Assembly: GCA_002327765.1 (NCBI GenBank)
Contig: DCUH01000094.1
Location: 1,690-17,745, forward strand
Length of the DNA: 16,056 bases
Direction of reading: 5' to 3'
Source of the DNA: a bacterium UBA2219
GTDB lineage: Bacteria > Desulfobacterota > Deferrimicrobia > Deferrimicrobiales > Deferrimicrobiaceae
The translations under genes were made by a program, and so were the position numbers. Under the pieces are notes generated by a model. It made no database searches and had not been told where the DNA came from. It saw only the letters and a program-made list of their open reading frames with translations. Shown one piece after another: positions 1 to 7,541 of the stretch. Numbering within the stretch: the first letter of the stretch is position 1; each line of letters opens with the position of its first letter.

Positions 1-1
1 C

Positions 2-1303
2 GCCACTCCCCGCGAGCGGGCCTACATCGACGCGATAGCGGTCCGTTATACCGGCAAGGCGGAGGATCGCGGGAACGCGGACCGGGCCTTCGCCGAAGCG
101 ATGCGCAAGGTCGTCGAATCGTATCCCGACGACCTGGACGCGGCGACGATCTATGCCGAGGCGCTGATGGACCTGCGCCCATGGAACTACTGGACGCGCG
201 ACGGGAAGCCGTACCCCGAGACCGAAGTGATCCTGTCCACGCTGGGATCGGTGATCGCGCGCAATCCGGACCATCCGGGCGCCCTTCACTACTGGATCCA
301 CCTGTGGGAGGCGACGGACACTCCCGAGCGGGCGGAAGCGGAAGCGGATCGCCTGCTGACGCTCGTGCCGGGCGCCGGGCACCTTGTCCACATGTCCGGG
401 CACATCTACGCACGGGTCGGGCGGTACGCGGACGTGATCAAGGCGAACCGGATGGCGATCGCCGCCGACGAGGACTACATAACCCAATGCCGCGCCCAGG
501 GGATCTACCCGCTGGCCTACTATCCGCACAACCTGCATTTCCTGTGGATGGGCGCCACGATGGCCGGCCGGAGCGGGCTGGCCGTCGAGGCGGCGGAAAA
601 GACCGCGAAGAGCATCCCGCCGGCGGCGGTGAAGGAGATGCCGTTCCTGCAGGGGTTCCTCGCCGTTCCGTACTGGACGAAGGTGCGGTTCGGCCTCTGG
701 GATGAGATCCTGGCCGAAAAGGCCCCCGAGGGCGGCACGCTGTTCCTCCGGGGCGTGCGGCATTACGCCCGGGCGAGCGCGTTCCTCGGGAAGGGGCGGC
801 CGGGCGACGCCGAAAGGGAGCTGAAAGCGCTGCGGGCCGTCGTCGCCGACCCGAAGCTCGCGAAGGAGCCCGCGTCTTTCTCGTCGAACACGGCGGACGC
901 GATCCTGCGGATCGCCGTTGAAACGGTCGCGGGAGGGATCGCGGAAAGGAAAGGGGACGTCGACCGCGCGCTGCTGCACCTCGACCGCGCGGTCCGGTAC
1001 CAGGACGCGCTGATCTACACGGAGCCGCCCGACTGGCACATGCCGGTGCGGCAGGCGCTCGGCGCGGTCCTGCTTTCGGCCGGCCGGCCTGCGGAGGCGG
1101 AGGTCGTCTACTGGGAAGACCTCCGGCAGAACCCCGAGAACGGCTGGTCGCTGTTCGGGCTGGTGAAGGCGCTTCGCGACCAGGGGCGGGCGGACGAGGC
1201 CTCCCAGGTCGAGAAAAGGTTCCGCGCGGCGTGGGCGGACGCCGACGTCACGCTGGAATCGTCGAGGACGGTTGCGGCCGGGTCGGCGGGCCGGCGGTCC
1301 TGA
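2..1303 (+). CDS. Tetratricopeptide-repeat protein with His-rich motifs (5' end outside window)
   Basis: The frame is open from base 2 without a stop, so the gene starts upstream; the ATG at 101 is internal and about 433 residues are visible. The protein is helical with TPR-like A/L/Y/P spacing, for example at 105-180, 340-460 and 1070-1240, where the PAEAEVVYWEDLRQNPENGW segment is a clear TPR. It therefore probably acts as a scaffold. The central part is not plain TPR: it carries HPGALHYWIHLWE (about 272-310), HLVHMSGHIYARVGRY (about 381-428) and YYPHNLHFLWMGATMAG. Such conserved His/Glu clusters recur in a poorly characterised family of large TPR proteins and could bind metal, which is an inference. 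No signal peptide can be judged because the N-terminus is missing. The gene converges on the minus-strand operon ending at 1375. The TPR class is confident; the function is unknown. Confidence 0.8.
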   Translation, partial: ATPRERAYIDAIAVRYTGKAEDRGNADRAFAEAMRKVVESYPDDLDAATIYAEALMDLRPWNYWTRDGKPYPETEVILSTLGSVIARNPDHPGALHYWIHLWEATDTPERAEAEADRLLTLVPGAGHLVHMSGHIYARVGRYADVIKANRMAIAADEDYITQCRAQGIYPLAYYPHNLHFLWMGATMAGRSGLAVEAAEKTAKSIPPAAVKEMPFLQGFLAVPYWTKVRFGLWDEILAEKAPEGGTLFLRGVRHYARASAFLGKGRPGDAERELKALRAVVADPKLAKEPASFSSNTADAILRIAVETVAGGIAERKGDVDRALLHLDRAVRYQDALIYTEPPDWHMPVRQALGAVLLSAGRPAEAEVVYWEDLRQNPENGWSLFGLVKALRDQGRADEASQVEKRFRAAWADADVTLESSRTVAAGSAGRRS

Positions 1304-1336
1304 GCCGGCGGGTTTCCCGCCGTCCGGGCGGACCTG

Positions 1337-1370
1337 AAAAACGGGTCGCCGGGGATATCCCGGCGGCCCG
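1337..1370 (-). terminator. Rho-independent terminator of the five-gene minus-strand operon
   Basis: A GC-rich hairpin has the core stem CGCCGGG (1347-1353) / CCCGGCG (1359-1365) with a 5-nt loop. After one mismatch it extends by CGGG (1342-1345) / CCCG (1367-1370). On the minus strand it is followed directly by TTTTT (complement of 1337-1341). It lies 5 bp beyond the stop codon of the phosphoesterase gene. A second hairpin at 1307-1321 (GGCGGG-TTT-CCCGCC), just after the plus-strand TPR gene, has no T-tract. Confidence 0.8.
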
Positions 1371-1374
1371 CGAA

Positions 1375-2169
1375 TCAAAACCTTCCCCGGCCCCTCTCCT
1401 TCGCCGGGAGGATCTCCAGGCAGGTCGTCCACCACCCCGTCTCGATCGTCTCCACGAACGGCTCGACGATCCCTTCGTCCCGCATCTCGCGGGCGAGCCG
1501 TGCGTGGTCGTAGGGCAGGGGGAGAAGTTCCGCGTCGGGCGCCTCTCCCGACAGGTCGAGCACTGCGTACCACACTTCGGTCCGCCCGTCGTTGGCGGGG
1601 CGCCCGATCGCCCCGACGTTGACGACGAGCCGCCCGTCCGGCAGAAGGCGCTTCCACGGGATGCCCGTATGCGTTACCGCCAGAACGTCGCACCGCGCCT
1701 CGTCGAGCAGGCGGGCGAGGAACCGGTCGGGGGAGAGCGACTCCCAAAGGAACTCGTTCTGCCGCCGCGGGGAGCCGTGGCAGAGAAGGACCCGTTCCCC
1801 CCGGGGGCCGGGGAGGCGGATCTCCGCCGGCAGCGCCGCGAGGAACTCCTTGTTCCGGTCGGACGTGTTCCGCAAGGTGTACTCGAAAGACAGCGCCGCG
1901 AAATGGTTGTCGCGCGGGTCGGTGTACCCGCAGGCGCAGTCCTTGCGTCCCATCCCGACGGACCGGTCGTAGTTCCCCTGGACGACCGGCACACCCGCCT
2001 CGCGCAGCAGATCCACGGAGCGGTCGGGGTGCGGGCCAAAGGCGCCGACGTCGCCGAGGCAAAAAATCCGCGGCGCGCGGGCCGGCGCTTCCGAGAGCAG
2101 CGCTTCCAGCGCGAGATGGTTGTTGTAGACGCCGCCGAACAGGACGGCCCGCTCCGGGAGGCGCGCCAC
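1375..2169 (-). CDS. Calcineurin-like metallophosphoesterase with a degenerate M1 metal site
   Basis: This 264-aa protein belongs to the YfcE-like/PF12850-type phosphoesterases. It shows LGDVGAFGP (D40), QGNYD (N66), LLCHGSPR (H131), VTHTGIP (H167) and the family-typical VNVGAIGRP...YAVLD ending. Motif I, normally SDIHGN, reads GGVYNN here (G13 and Y15 replace Asp and His). The last His of the GHTH motif is Gly169. These are the ligands of one of the two metals, while the other site is intact. A CACG segment (C78, C80) follows the GNYD motif. I chose the GTG at 2169: it lies 2 bp after the radical SAM stop and has GGGGAGGGG about 7 nt upstream. An ATG at 2208 is possible but would overlap that gene by 37 bp. 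It is the last gene of the operon. The family call is firm; substrate and activity are unknown. Confidence 0.85.
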   Translation of the reverse strand: MARLPERAVLFGGVYNNHLALEALLSEAPARAPRIFCLGDVGAFGPHPDRSVDLLREAGVPVVQGNYDRSVGMGRKDCACGYTDPRDNHFAALSFEYTLRNTSDRNKEFLAALPAEIRLPGPRGERVLLCHGSPRRQNEFLWESLSPDRFLARLLDEARCDVLAVTHTGIPWKRLLPDGRLVVNVGAIGRPANDGRTEVWYAVLDLSGEAPDAELLPLPYDHARLAREMRDEGIVEPFVETIETGWWTTCLEILPAKERGRGRF

Positions 2170-2171
2170 GG

Positions 2172-3062
2172 CTACCCCTCCCCGGGCGGCGGCGCGAAGT
2201 TCGCGCACACCGCGCCGTGCCGCAGGCAGGTGGAGCAGGCGGCGTGGGAAAGAGGGAAGGGGCGGAACGAGGAACGGAGGCCGTCCCCCATGCGGGCGCC
2301 CGCCTCGTTCACGAGGATCGGGCAGGGCCAGACGCCCAGGGAGGTCGCGGTCCGCGCCGTCGCGCAGAGCAGGCGCTCCGCTTCGAGCAGGACCGCCAAC
2401 TCTTCCGTGACCCGGTCCGTCGCGGCGTAGCCGCCGCCGCGCTCCTCTTCCCGGCCGATCCGGAACACGGGGAGGAACTTGACCCGCGGCCTGCGGATGC
2501 CCGCGGCGCGCATCGCCTCCTCGAAGGCCGCGAGCTCCTCCCTCCCCGGCAATGCGCCGTCATCCCGCAGCCGCACCGCGGTCACGATCGGCGGGATCCC
2601 GGCCGCCTCCAGCCGGGCCGCCCCCGCGATCGCTTTCGCGAAGCAGCCCTTCCCGCGGATCGCGTCGTTTTCCTTTTCTTCGGGGGCGTCCAGCGAAACC
2701 CGGACCTCGAGGGAGAAGCGCGATTCGCCGGCGGCCTCCGCGAGCCGGTCGACGGTCCGCCGGTCCAGAAGCGTCCCGTTGGTCAGGATCGTCACGGGGA
2801 AGCGGCGCAGGGCGTCCGCGGCGATGTCCGCCATTTCCGGCAGGAGGAACGGCTCGCCTCCCGTGAAGACCACGTCCCGGACGCCCAGCGTTTCCGCCTC
2901 GTCCAGGAGTGCCCGCACCTCTTCGCGCGAAAGGGGCGCCATCCCCCTTTCCCCGGGGCCGGACGCGTTGAAGCAATGGGCGCACCGCAGGTTGCAGAGA
3001 AGCCCCGCGACCTGGATCCAGAGGGTGTCGAGCCCGGGGAACGGGCATTCCGGGGCGCTCAC
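2172..3062 (-). CDS. Radical SAM protein with Cys-rich (SPASM/Twitch-like) C-terminus
   Basis: This 296-aa protein carries the radical SAM cluster motif CNLRCAHC (C23, C27, C30) near the N-terminus, followed by FTGGEPFLLPE, the GGE motif that contacts S-adenosylmethionine. ILTNGTLL and SLEVRVSLDAP strands complete a partial TIM barrel. The tail holds five cysteines (C233, C247, C276, C279, C286, the last three as CSTCLRHGAVC), which could ligate an auxiliary iron-sulfur cluster as in SPASM/Twitch enzymes. The start is GTG at 3062, overlapping the symporter stop as GTGA, with GGGAGAG about 6 nt upstream; the first in-frame ATG lies after the CxxxCxxC motif and cannot be the start. It is translationally coupled to the symporter and followed 2 bp later by the phosphoesterase. 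It lacks the layout I expect of ArsS. It could modify a peptide or a small molecule; the substrate is unknown. Confidence 0.88.
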   Translation of the reverse strand: MSAPECPFPGLDTLWIQVAGLLCNLRCAHCFNASGPGERGMAPLSREEVRALLDEAETLGVRDVVFTGGEPFLLPEMADIAADALRRFPVTILTNGTLLDRRTVDRLAEAAGESRFSLEVRVSLDAPEEKENDAIRGKGCFAKAIAGAARLEAAGIPPIVTAVRLRDDGALPGREELAAFEEAMRAAGIRRPRVKFLPVFRIGREEERGGGYAATDRVTEELAVLLEAERLLCATARTATSLGVWPCPILVNEAGARMGDGLRSSFRPFPLSHAACSTCLRHGAVCANFAPPPGEG

Positions 3063-4426
3063 GACGACTCTCCCTTCGCGGGGGCGGGGCGCAGCCAGGC
3101 GCCCAGGGCGTAGACCGCGAAGCACAGCGAAACGCCGACCAGGTTCACCCACAGCAGGTTTCCGTGTCTGCCCGCCCCGATGCTTCCCTGGAACCACTTG
3201 AGGCTCAGCCCCAGCCCGAAGAGCAGCCCCAGCAGGACGCTGGCGTGGAAGGAGGCGGCCCCCGCCCTGCGCCAGCCGGACAGCAGGAACACGGGGGTCA
3301 GCCCGATGACCATCGTTCCGCTCACCGTCGTGGCCGACAGGATGGCCGGCTTCGCGTAGAGCATCAGGTTCCCCGCAATCCCCAGAAGGACCATCGCCCA
3401 TCGCGCCAGGACCATCTTGTCGACCTTCCACCCCCTGAGCAGCTCGAGGGAGACCAGCTTCCCCATGGAGCAGAAGGTGGAGTCGATCGTGGAGCAGCCG
3501 CTGGTCAGCATCATCAGGTTCATGACCAGCAGGAGCGGGAGGCCGAACGCCGCCGCGGTCGTCATCGTGGAGTTCCCCCCGACCCCCTCCACCCGGTTGT
3601 AGATCCCGACGAAGCTGAAAAGCAGGATGAACAGGACGCCGAGGACGCCCGCGACGGTGAACGACGCCAGCATCTTCCGCGGCCCGGTGATGAAGGCCCG
3701 GTCGGTCATCACGGGGTCGTGGAAGGGGTAGGAGAAGACCTGCAGCAGCGCCACGAGGATCAGGTCCACCCCGCCGGCGAGCGTCCAGGACCCGCTCGAG
3801 ACCATCTCCCGCGGCTTTCCCGCCGGGAAGATGTACGCCAGGAGGAGGAAGAGGATGCCCGCCGCCATGATCATCTGCACGACGTCGGTGACGATGCTGC
3901 TGCGCAGCCCCCCTTTCAGGACGTAGAAGAGCACCAGCGTCGTGACGAGCCAGGAGGCGGCGTAATAGGCCGCGCTCTCCCGCGGGCCGAAGTACTGGGC
4001 CATCACGATCGTGTTGCTCCAGATCTCGTTCCAGAGGCGGAAGAGCAGGATCAGCGAGAAGAGCCATACGGCGGCGGCGCCGAAACGGGTGCCGAGGTAG
4101 TGGTGGATGCTGCGGTAGCCGCTGCCCCGCAGGCGGTACAGCACCACCCCGGCGACGATGAAGGAGAACCAGTAGGCGGCGTACGCGACTCCCCCCGGCA
4201 GCCCGAACTGCTGGCCGAGGTCCGCCGCGTTCTGCACGGACTTGGCGAAGATCCAGGAGATGAGGACGCTCGACGTGAGGAAGAAGCCGCCGGCTTCCCT
4301 GCCGGCTTCGTCCTTCCCCCCGAAGAACTGCTCCGCGGGCTGCATGCCCCGGGCGCGCGGCGAGACGGCGTACATCGCCGCGCCGAACACGATCAGGATC
4401 GCCCAGTTCGCCGGCCGCGTATCCAA
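3059..4426 (-). CDS. Sodium:solute symporter family (SSF) transporter
   Basis: This 455-aa inner-membrane protein has about 13 hydrophobic segments. The SSF signature is visible as KGGLRSSIVTDVVQ, and the conserved Ser/Thr-rich Na-site helix as TSGCSTIDSTFCSMGKL. These place it in the SLC5/PutP-type family (LeuT fold), which uses the sodium gradient for uptake of sugars, amino acids or organic acids. The start is TTG: an in-frame TGA lies six codons upstream (4444-4442), an AAAGGAAG site lies about 8 nt before the TTG, and the first ATG would cut into membrane segment 1. The gene follows the VTT-DUF547 stop by 32 bp and overlaps the radical SAM start by 4 bp. The substrate cannot be read from the sequence; the neighbours suggest it imports a substrate of, or responds to, the radical SAM/phosphoesterase pair, which is an inference. 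Confidence 0.9.
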   Translation of the reverse strand: MDTRPANWAILIVFGAAMYAVSPRARGMQPAEQFFGGKDEAGREAGGFFLTSSVLISWIFAKSVQNAADLGQQFGLPGGVAYAAYWFSFIVAGVVLYRLRGSGYRSIHHYLGTRFGAAAVWLFSLILLFRLWNEIWSNTIVMAQYFGPRESAAYYAASWLVTTLVLFYVLKGGLRSSIVTDVVQMIMAAGILFLLLAYIFPAGKPREMVSSGSWTLAGGVDLILVALLQVFSYPFHDPVMTDRAFITGPRKMLASFTVAGVLGVLFILLFSFVGIYNRVEGVGGNSTMTTAAAFGLPLLLVMNLMMLTSGCSTIDSTFCSMGKLVSLELLRGWKVDKMVLARWAMVLLGIAGNLMLYAKPAILSATTVSGTMVIGLTPVFLLSGWRRAGAASFHASVLLGLLFGLGLSLKWFQGSIGAGRHGNLLWVNLVGVSLCFAVYALGAWLRPAPAKGESS

Positions 4427-4458
4427 GGGTTCCGCTTCCTTTCAGGACTTCGGTGATT

Positions 4459-5952
4459 CTATGGTTCGTTGATCCGCCAGTCGTAATCGTACGAGACCTT
4501 TCCACGGAATTCCGCCAGCTTCTCCGAGAGCCCCGGCTCGGCGTGCTTTCGCAGATGCCGCAGAACCGATTCCTCCGACCCCCCGAAATCGGACCGGAAC
4601 CAACGGTAGATGGAGGAGAGGCGGAGCCGGTTCCCTTCCAGGCGGACGCCCCGGGGGTGATTCACGAACTCCCGGGCGCCCTTTTCCAGGAGGGCTTCCG
4701 TGTTCGCCGGCGTGTAGGCCGCCGGCTGGAGATTCGGGCACCCGAGGCTGGCGCAGTTCAGTGCGTAGTGAACCCGGCTGTCTTTCCAGAGAGGGCGCAG
4801 AATCCGGTGCTCGATGTCGTCCAGGCTCACCTTCCGTCCCTGGATGGCGAGCAGCTTCGCCCCCCAGGGGCCTCCGCGGAAAAGCCCGGGGGAGATGTCG
4901 ATATCCCGGATGCTTTTCACGGGGTAACGATCGAGGACGACCATCACCGTCAGGGCGTTGTACAGGTTGATCCAGTACGCTTTCTGCTCTTCCCGGTCGA
5001 GCCGGGACACCTCCGTACCTTCGAGACCGCGAAGGTAATCCCCGAGCGCTTTCCGGTCGTCCGGCGTCACGGACCCGTACCGGACCCGGTGGATGCCGGA
5101 GGGGTGGTCCGTTACGAGGTATTTCCGCAGGAAACGGTCCCACTCCGCGTGGTCGACCCGGATCTCTCCCCTCGGGTCGTGGGTCTCCCAGACCGTCCAC
5201 GGATCGGCCTCCGGGGCGGCGGCCGCCGCGGAGGCGGCCACGGCGACGATCATCAGCGCTTTCAGGAGAGCCCCATCCCGCCGGCGCTTTTTCACGGAAC
5301 TGACGATCGCAGGCAGGAGCGCGAACAGCCCGAGGAACGCGAAGGAGGCGAGGACCCTGGGGCTTGCCACCTGGGCCAGGCTTTCCACCGTCGCCAGGCT
5401 CGCCCCCGCGTTCACGTACACCGCGCCTCCCGGGATGATCCCGAAGAACGTCCCCAGCGCGTAGGTCCGCAGGGGGAGCCCCGTCACGCCGCACGCCAGG
5501 TTGACGAGGAAGAAGGGGAACACGGGGACCAGCCGCAGGAACAGGAGATACGACAGCCCCTTTTCCCGAAGCCCCCGGTCGACCGCCTCCATCCTCCCCC
5601 CGAGCTTCTTCACGGCCCAGTCGCGCAGCAGCGTGCGGCTCACCCAGAACGCCAGGATCGCCCCGACCGTCGCCCCCGTCACCGCGAGGAGCGTCCCCTG
5701 GACGAGGCCGAAGAGCGCCCCGGCGGCGAGGGAAAGGATCGCGGCGCCCGGCAGGGAGAACGCCGTCTGGAATACGTAGACCAGCGTGAAGAGGGCGGGG
5801 AACAGGAAGGCGTGCCGGTCGCGCAGCGCCTCGAGCGCCGCGCGGTTGCCTTTCAGGCTTTCCAGCGAGAGGTACCGCCCCAGGTCGAGCAGGAAGAACG
5901 CCGCCGCGACCGCGGCGAAGACGGCCAGGAGCGCGGCCTTGCGCGCGTTCAT
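4459..5952 (-). CDS. TVP38/TMEM64 (VTT) membrane domain fused to a DUF547 domain
   Basis: One uninterrupted 497-codon frame. Residues 1-220 are a TVP38/TMEM64 (VTT, formerly SNARE-associated) membrane protein: N-terminal helix 5-24, VFQTAFSLPGAAILSLAAGALFG-type re-entrant segment near 60-82, LRLVPVFPFFLVN at 139-151 and GIIPGGAVYVNAG at 171-183. Residues 315-435 are DUF547, with AYWINLYNALTV and HYALNCASLGCPNL (C400, C405). Between them, KKRRRDG (221-227) precedes an Ala-rich hydrophobic stretch (about 229-246) that looks like the former signal peptide of a separate DUF547 protein and would now anchor the domain outside the inner membrane. An internal ATG at 5253 (M234) could also start a separate exported DUF547 protein, but no good Shine-Dalgarno lies just before it. 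The start ATG at 5952 overlaps the upstream stop (ATGA). VTT proteins are linked to lipid scrambling or transport; the DUF547 function is unknown. Confidence 0.85.
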   Translation of the reverse strand: MNARKAALLAVFAAVAAAFFLLDLGRYLSLESLKGNRAALEALRDRHAFLFPALFTLVYVFQTAFSLPGAAILSLAAGALFGLVQGTLLAVTGATVGAILAFWVSRTLLRDWAVKKLGGRMEAVDRGLREKGLSYLLFLRLVPVFPFFLVNLACGVTGLPLRTYALGTFFGIIPGGAVYVNAGASLATVESLAQVASPRVLASFAFLGLFALLPAIVSSVKKRRRDGALLKALMIVAVAASAAAAAPEADPWTVWETHDPRGEIRVDHAEWDRFLRKYLVTDHPSGIHRVRYGSVTPDDRKALGDYLRGLEGTEVSRLDREEQKAYWINLYNALTVMVVLDRYPVKSIRDIDISPGLFRGGPWGAKLLAIQGRKVSLDDIEHRILRPLWKDSRVHYALNCASLGCPNLQPAAYTPANTEALLEKGAREFVNHPRGVRLEGNRLRLSSIYRWFRSDFGGSEESVLRHLRKHAEPGLSEKLAEFRGKVSYDYDWRINEP

Positions 5953-7421
5953 CGTCCCGTTCCTTCCGGCGTCCCCGCCGTTCCCCGCAGCCCGAAGAGG
6001 AGCCGGAGGATCTTCCTCGTCCGCTCGCCGAACAGCTTTTCCGAGTAGAAGGAGCCGGCGGCCTTCTTCGCGATCTCGGAAAGCGTCGGGTAGGCGTGGA
6101 TCGCGCCGGCCAGGGTGGAGAGCTTCACGCCGCCGTTGATCGCGGCGACCCACTCGTGGATCAGCTCGCCCGCGTTGTGGCCGGCGATCTGGCATCCGAG
6201 AAGCGCCCCGGACGGGCGGATCAGCACCTTGATCATCCCTTCCGGTTCGCCCGACGCCAGGGCGCGGTCGTTCTCCCGGAACGGCGCGGAGAGGACCCGG
6301 TATTCCACGCCCGCCTCCTTCGCCCGCTTTTCGTTGAGGCCGACGCTCGCCGCTTCCGGGTCGGTGTAGGTGCACCAGGGGACCTTCGCGTAATCCGCCT
6401 TCCGGGGAAGCCGCAGCACCGCGTTCGACAGGGCGATCCCCGCCTCGTAGCCCGCAACGTGGGTAAACGGGAACACGCCGTTTATGTCGCCGCAGGCGTA
6501 GATGTGCGGCACGTTCGTCCGCATCCTCGCGTCGGCCGGGACCCCTTTGGGGGTGTACGCGACGCCGGCCGCCGCAAGCTCCAGCCCCTCGACGTTCGGC
6601 ATGCGCCCGGCGGCCACCAGGAGGGCGTCCCCATGAACGGTACGGGGCGTTCCCTCCCCGTCCGCCGGGGCCAGCAGCAGCTCCACCGATCGGCCTGCGG
6701 TTGCCGCCTTGACGGCTTTGGTTCGGGTCAGAACCGTCACCCCCTCGGCCTCGAGCTGCCTCCGGACGACCTCGGAGATGTCGGGATCCTCCGCGGGCAA
6801 AAGCTGCCCCGCGTATTCGACCAGCGTGACGTCCGAGCCCAGGCGGCGAAACGCCTGCGCCATCTCGACGCCGACGGGGCCGCCCCCGAGGACGACCAGG
6901 CGCCCCGGCAGCTCGCTCTGCGAGAAGACGGTTTCGTTGGTCCAGTACGGGACGGAATCGAGCCCCGGGACCGGCGGGAGCGACGGGCCCGATCCGGTGG
7001 CGAGGATCCAGGCCCGGGCGGTCAGGCGCTCGCCGTCCAGCAGCACGGTGCGGTCGTTCGCGAAGCGCGCCTCCCCGAACCGCACCTCCGCGCCGAGCCT
7101 TCGGAATCGCTCCGGGGAGTCGTGCTCCTGGATCGTGTCGATCACCGAGCGGACCCGCCCCATCACCTCGCCCATGCGCACGGGGGGAAGCTCCAGGGAA
7201 GGAAGCCCGAACTCCTTCGATCGGCGCGCCAGCGACCTGACCTCCGCGGTCCGCAGCAGCGTCTTGGAGGGGACGCAGCCGAAGTGCAGGCAGTCGCCGC
7301 CCAGCTTCCCGGCCTTTTCGACGAGGAGCGTCTTCGCGCCGAACTGTGCCGCCCCGGCCGCCGCGGTCAGCCCTGCCGCCCCGCCTCCGAGGATTCCGAG
7401 ATCGTAGTCGTAGACCGCCAT
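5949..7421 (-). CDS. MerA/Lpd-like FAD-dependent NAD(P)-disulfide oxidoreductase
   Basis: A 490-aa class I pyridine nucleotide-disulfide oxidoreductase. It has an FAD-binding GILGGGAAGLTAAAGA at the N-terminus, the redox pair GGDCLHFGCVPSKTLL (C44 and C49), a second dinucleotide fold LVVLGGGPVGVEMAQ, the FAD motif YACGDINGVFPFTHVAGYE, and the C-terminal dimer-interface base IHAYPTLSEIAKKAAG. Length is normal for dihydrolipoamide dehydrogenase or MerA cores. The N-terminal heavy-metal-associated domain and the C-terminal vicinal Cys pair of true MerA are absent, so mercuric reduction is not supported. It is not embedded with 2-oxoacid dehydrogenase subunits, so classic Lpd is also unlikely. 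It is first in the operon, with GGGAGG 5 nt before the ATG, and overlaps the TVP38 fusion by 4 bp. I associate this oxidoreductase-TVP38 pairing with other genomes, from recall only. The electron acceptor is unknown. Confidence 0.88.
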   Translation of the reverse strand: MAVYDYDLGILGGGAAGLTAAAGAAQFGAKTLLVEKAGKLGGDCLHFGCVPSKTLLRTAEVRSLARRSKEFGLPSLELPPVRMGEVMGRVRSVIDTIQEHDSPERFRRLGAEVRFGEARFANDRTVLLDGERLTARAWILATGSGPSLPPVPGLDSVPYWTNETVFSQSELPGRLVVLGGGPVGVEMAQAFRRLGSDVTLVEYAGQLLPAEDPDISEVVRRQLEAEGVTVLTRTKAVKAATAGRSVELLLAPADGEGTPRTVHGDALLVAAGRMPNVEGLELAAAGVAYTPKGVPADARMRTNVPHIYACGDINGVFPFTHVAGYEAGIALSNAVLRLPRKADYAKVPWCTYTDPEAASVGLNEKRAKEAGVEYRVLSAPFRENDRALASGEPEGMIKVLIRPSGALLGCQIAGHNAGELIHEWVAAINGGVKLSTLAGAIHAYPTLSEIAKKAAGSFYSEKLFGERTRKILRLLFGLRGTAGTPEGTGR

Positions 7422-7541
7422 GGGCGCCTCCCGCCGCTGTTTCCTGTCCGGTTAGTTCCCCGTATAAAGAATACCTTACGCGTTCCGGAAGAGGCGTTTG
7501 TTTCGGGTAGAGAATAATGAGATAAGGAGATCGTGGGGAAC
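7422..7541. promoter_or_regulatory. Divergent intergenic region between the two oxidoreductase operons
   Basis: The 120-bp AT-richer gap separates head-to-head operons and must hold at least one promoter. On the plus strand TATAAA at 7463-7468 is a good -10 candidate, but the hexamer 16 bp upstream (TTCCTG, 7441-7446) is a poor -35. AATAAT at 7513-7518 is a second -10-like box without a partner. A TTCCGGAA palindrome at 7483-7490 could be a small operator. AAGGAGA at 7524-7530 is the ribosome binding site of the plus-strand gene. I could not assign a convincing minus-strand promoter. Confidence 0.35.

Noticed and set aside
2172..3062. ArsS-type arsenosugar radical SAM enzyme
   Set aside because: The chain is short and its tail does not show the layout I expect for ArsS; the arsenic link rests only on the neighbouring glycosyltransferase families.
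4453..6048. Long plus-strand frame (531 codons) opposite the TVP38-DUF547 gene
   Set aside because: Its composition is low-complexity (R, E, P, G) and it is explained as the complement of the fusion gene; it has no domain of its own.
5949..7421. Mercuric reductase merA
   Set aside because: There is no N-terminal heavy-metal-associated domain, no C-terminal Cys pair and no merT/merP/merR nearby. Only the shared oxidoreductase core is present.
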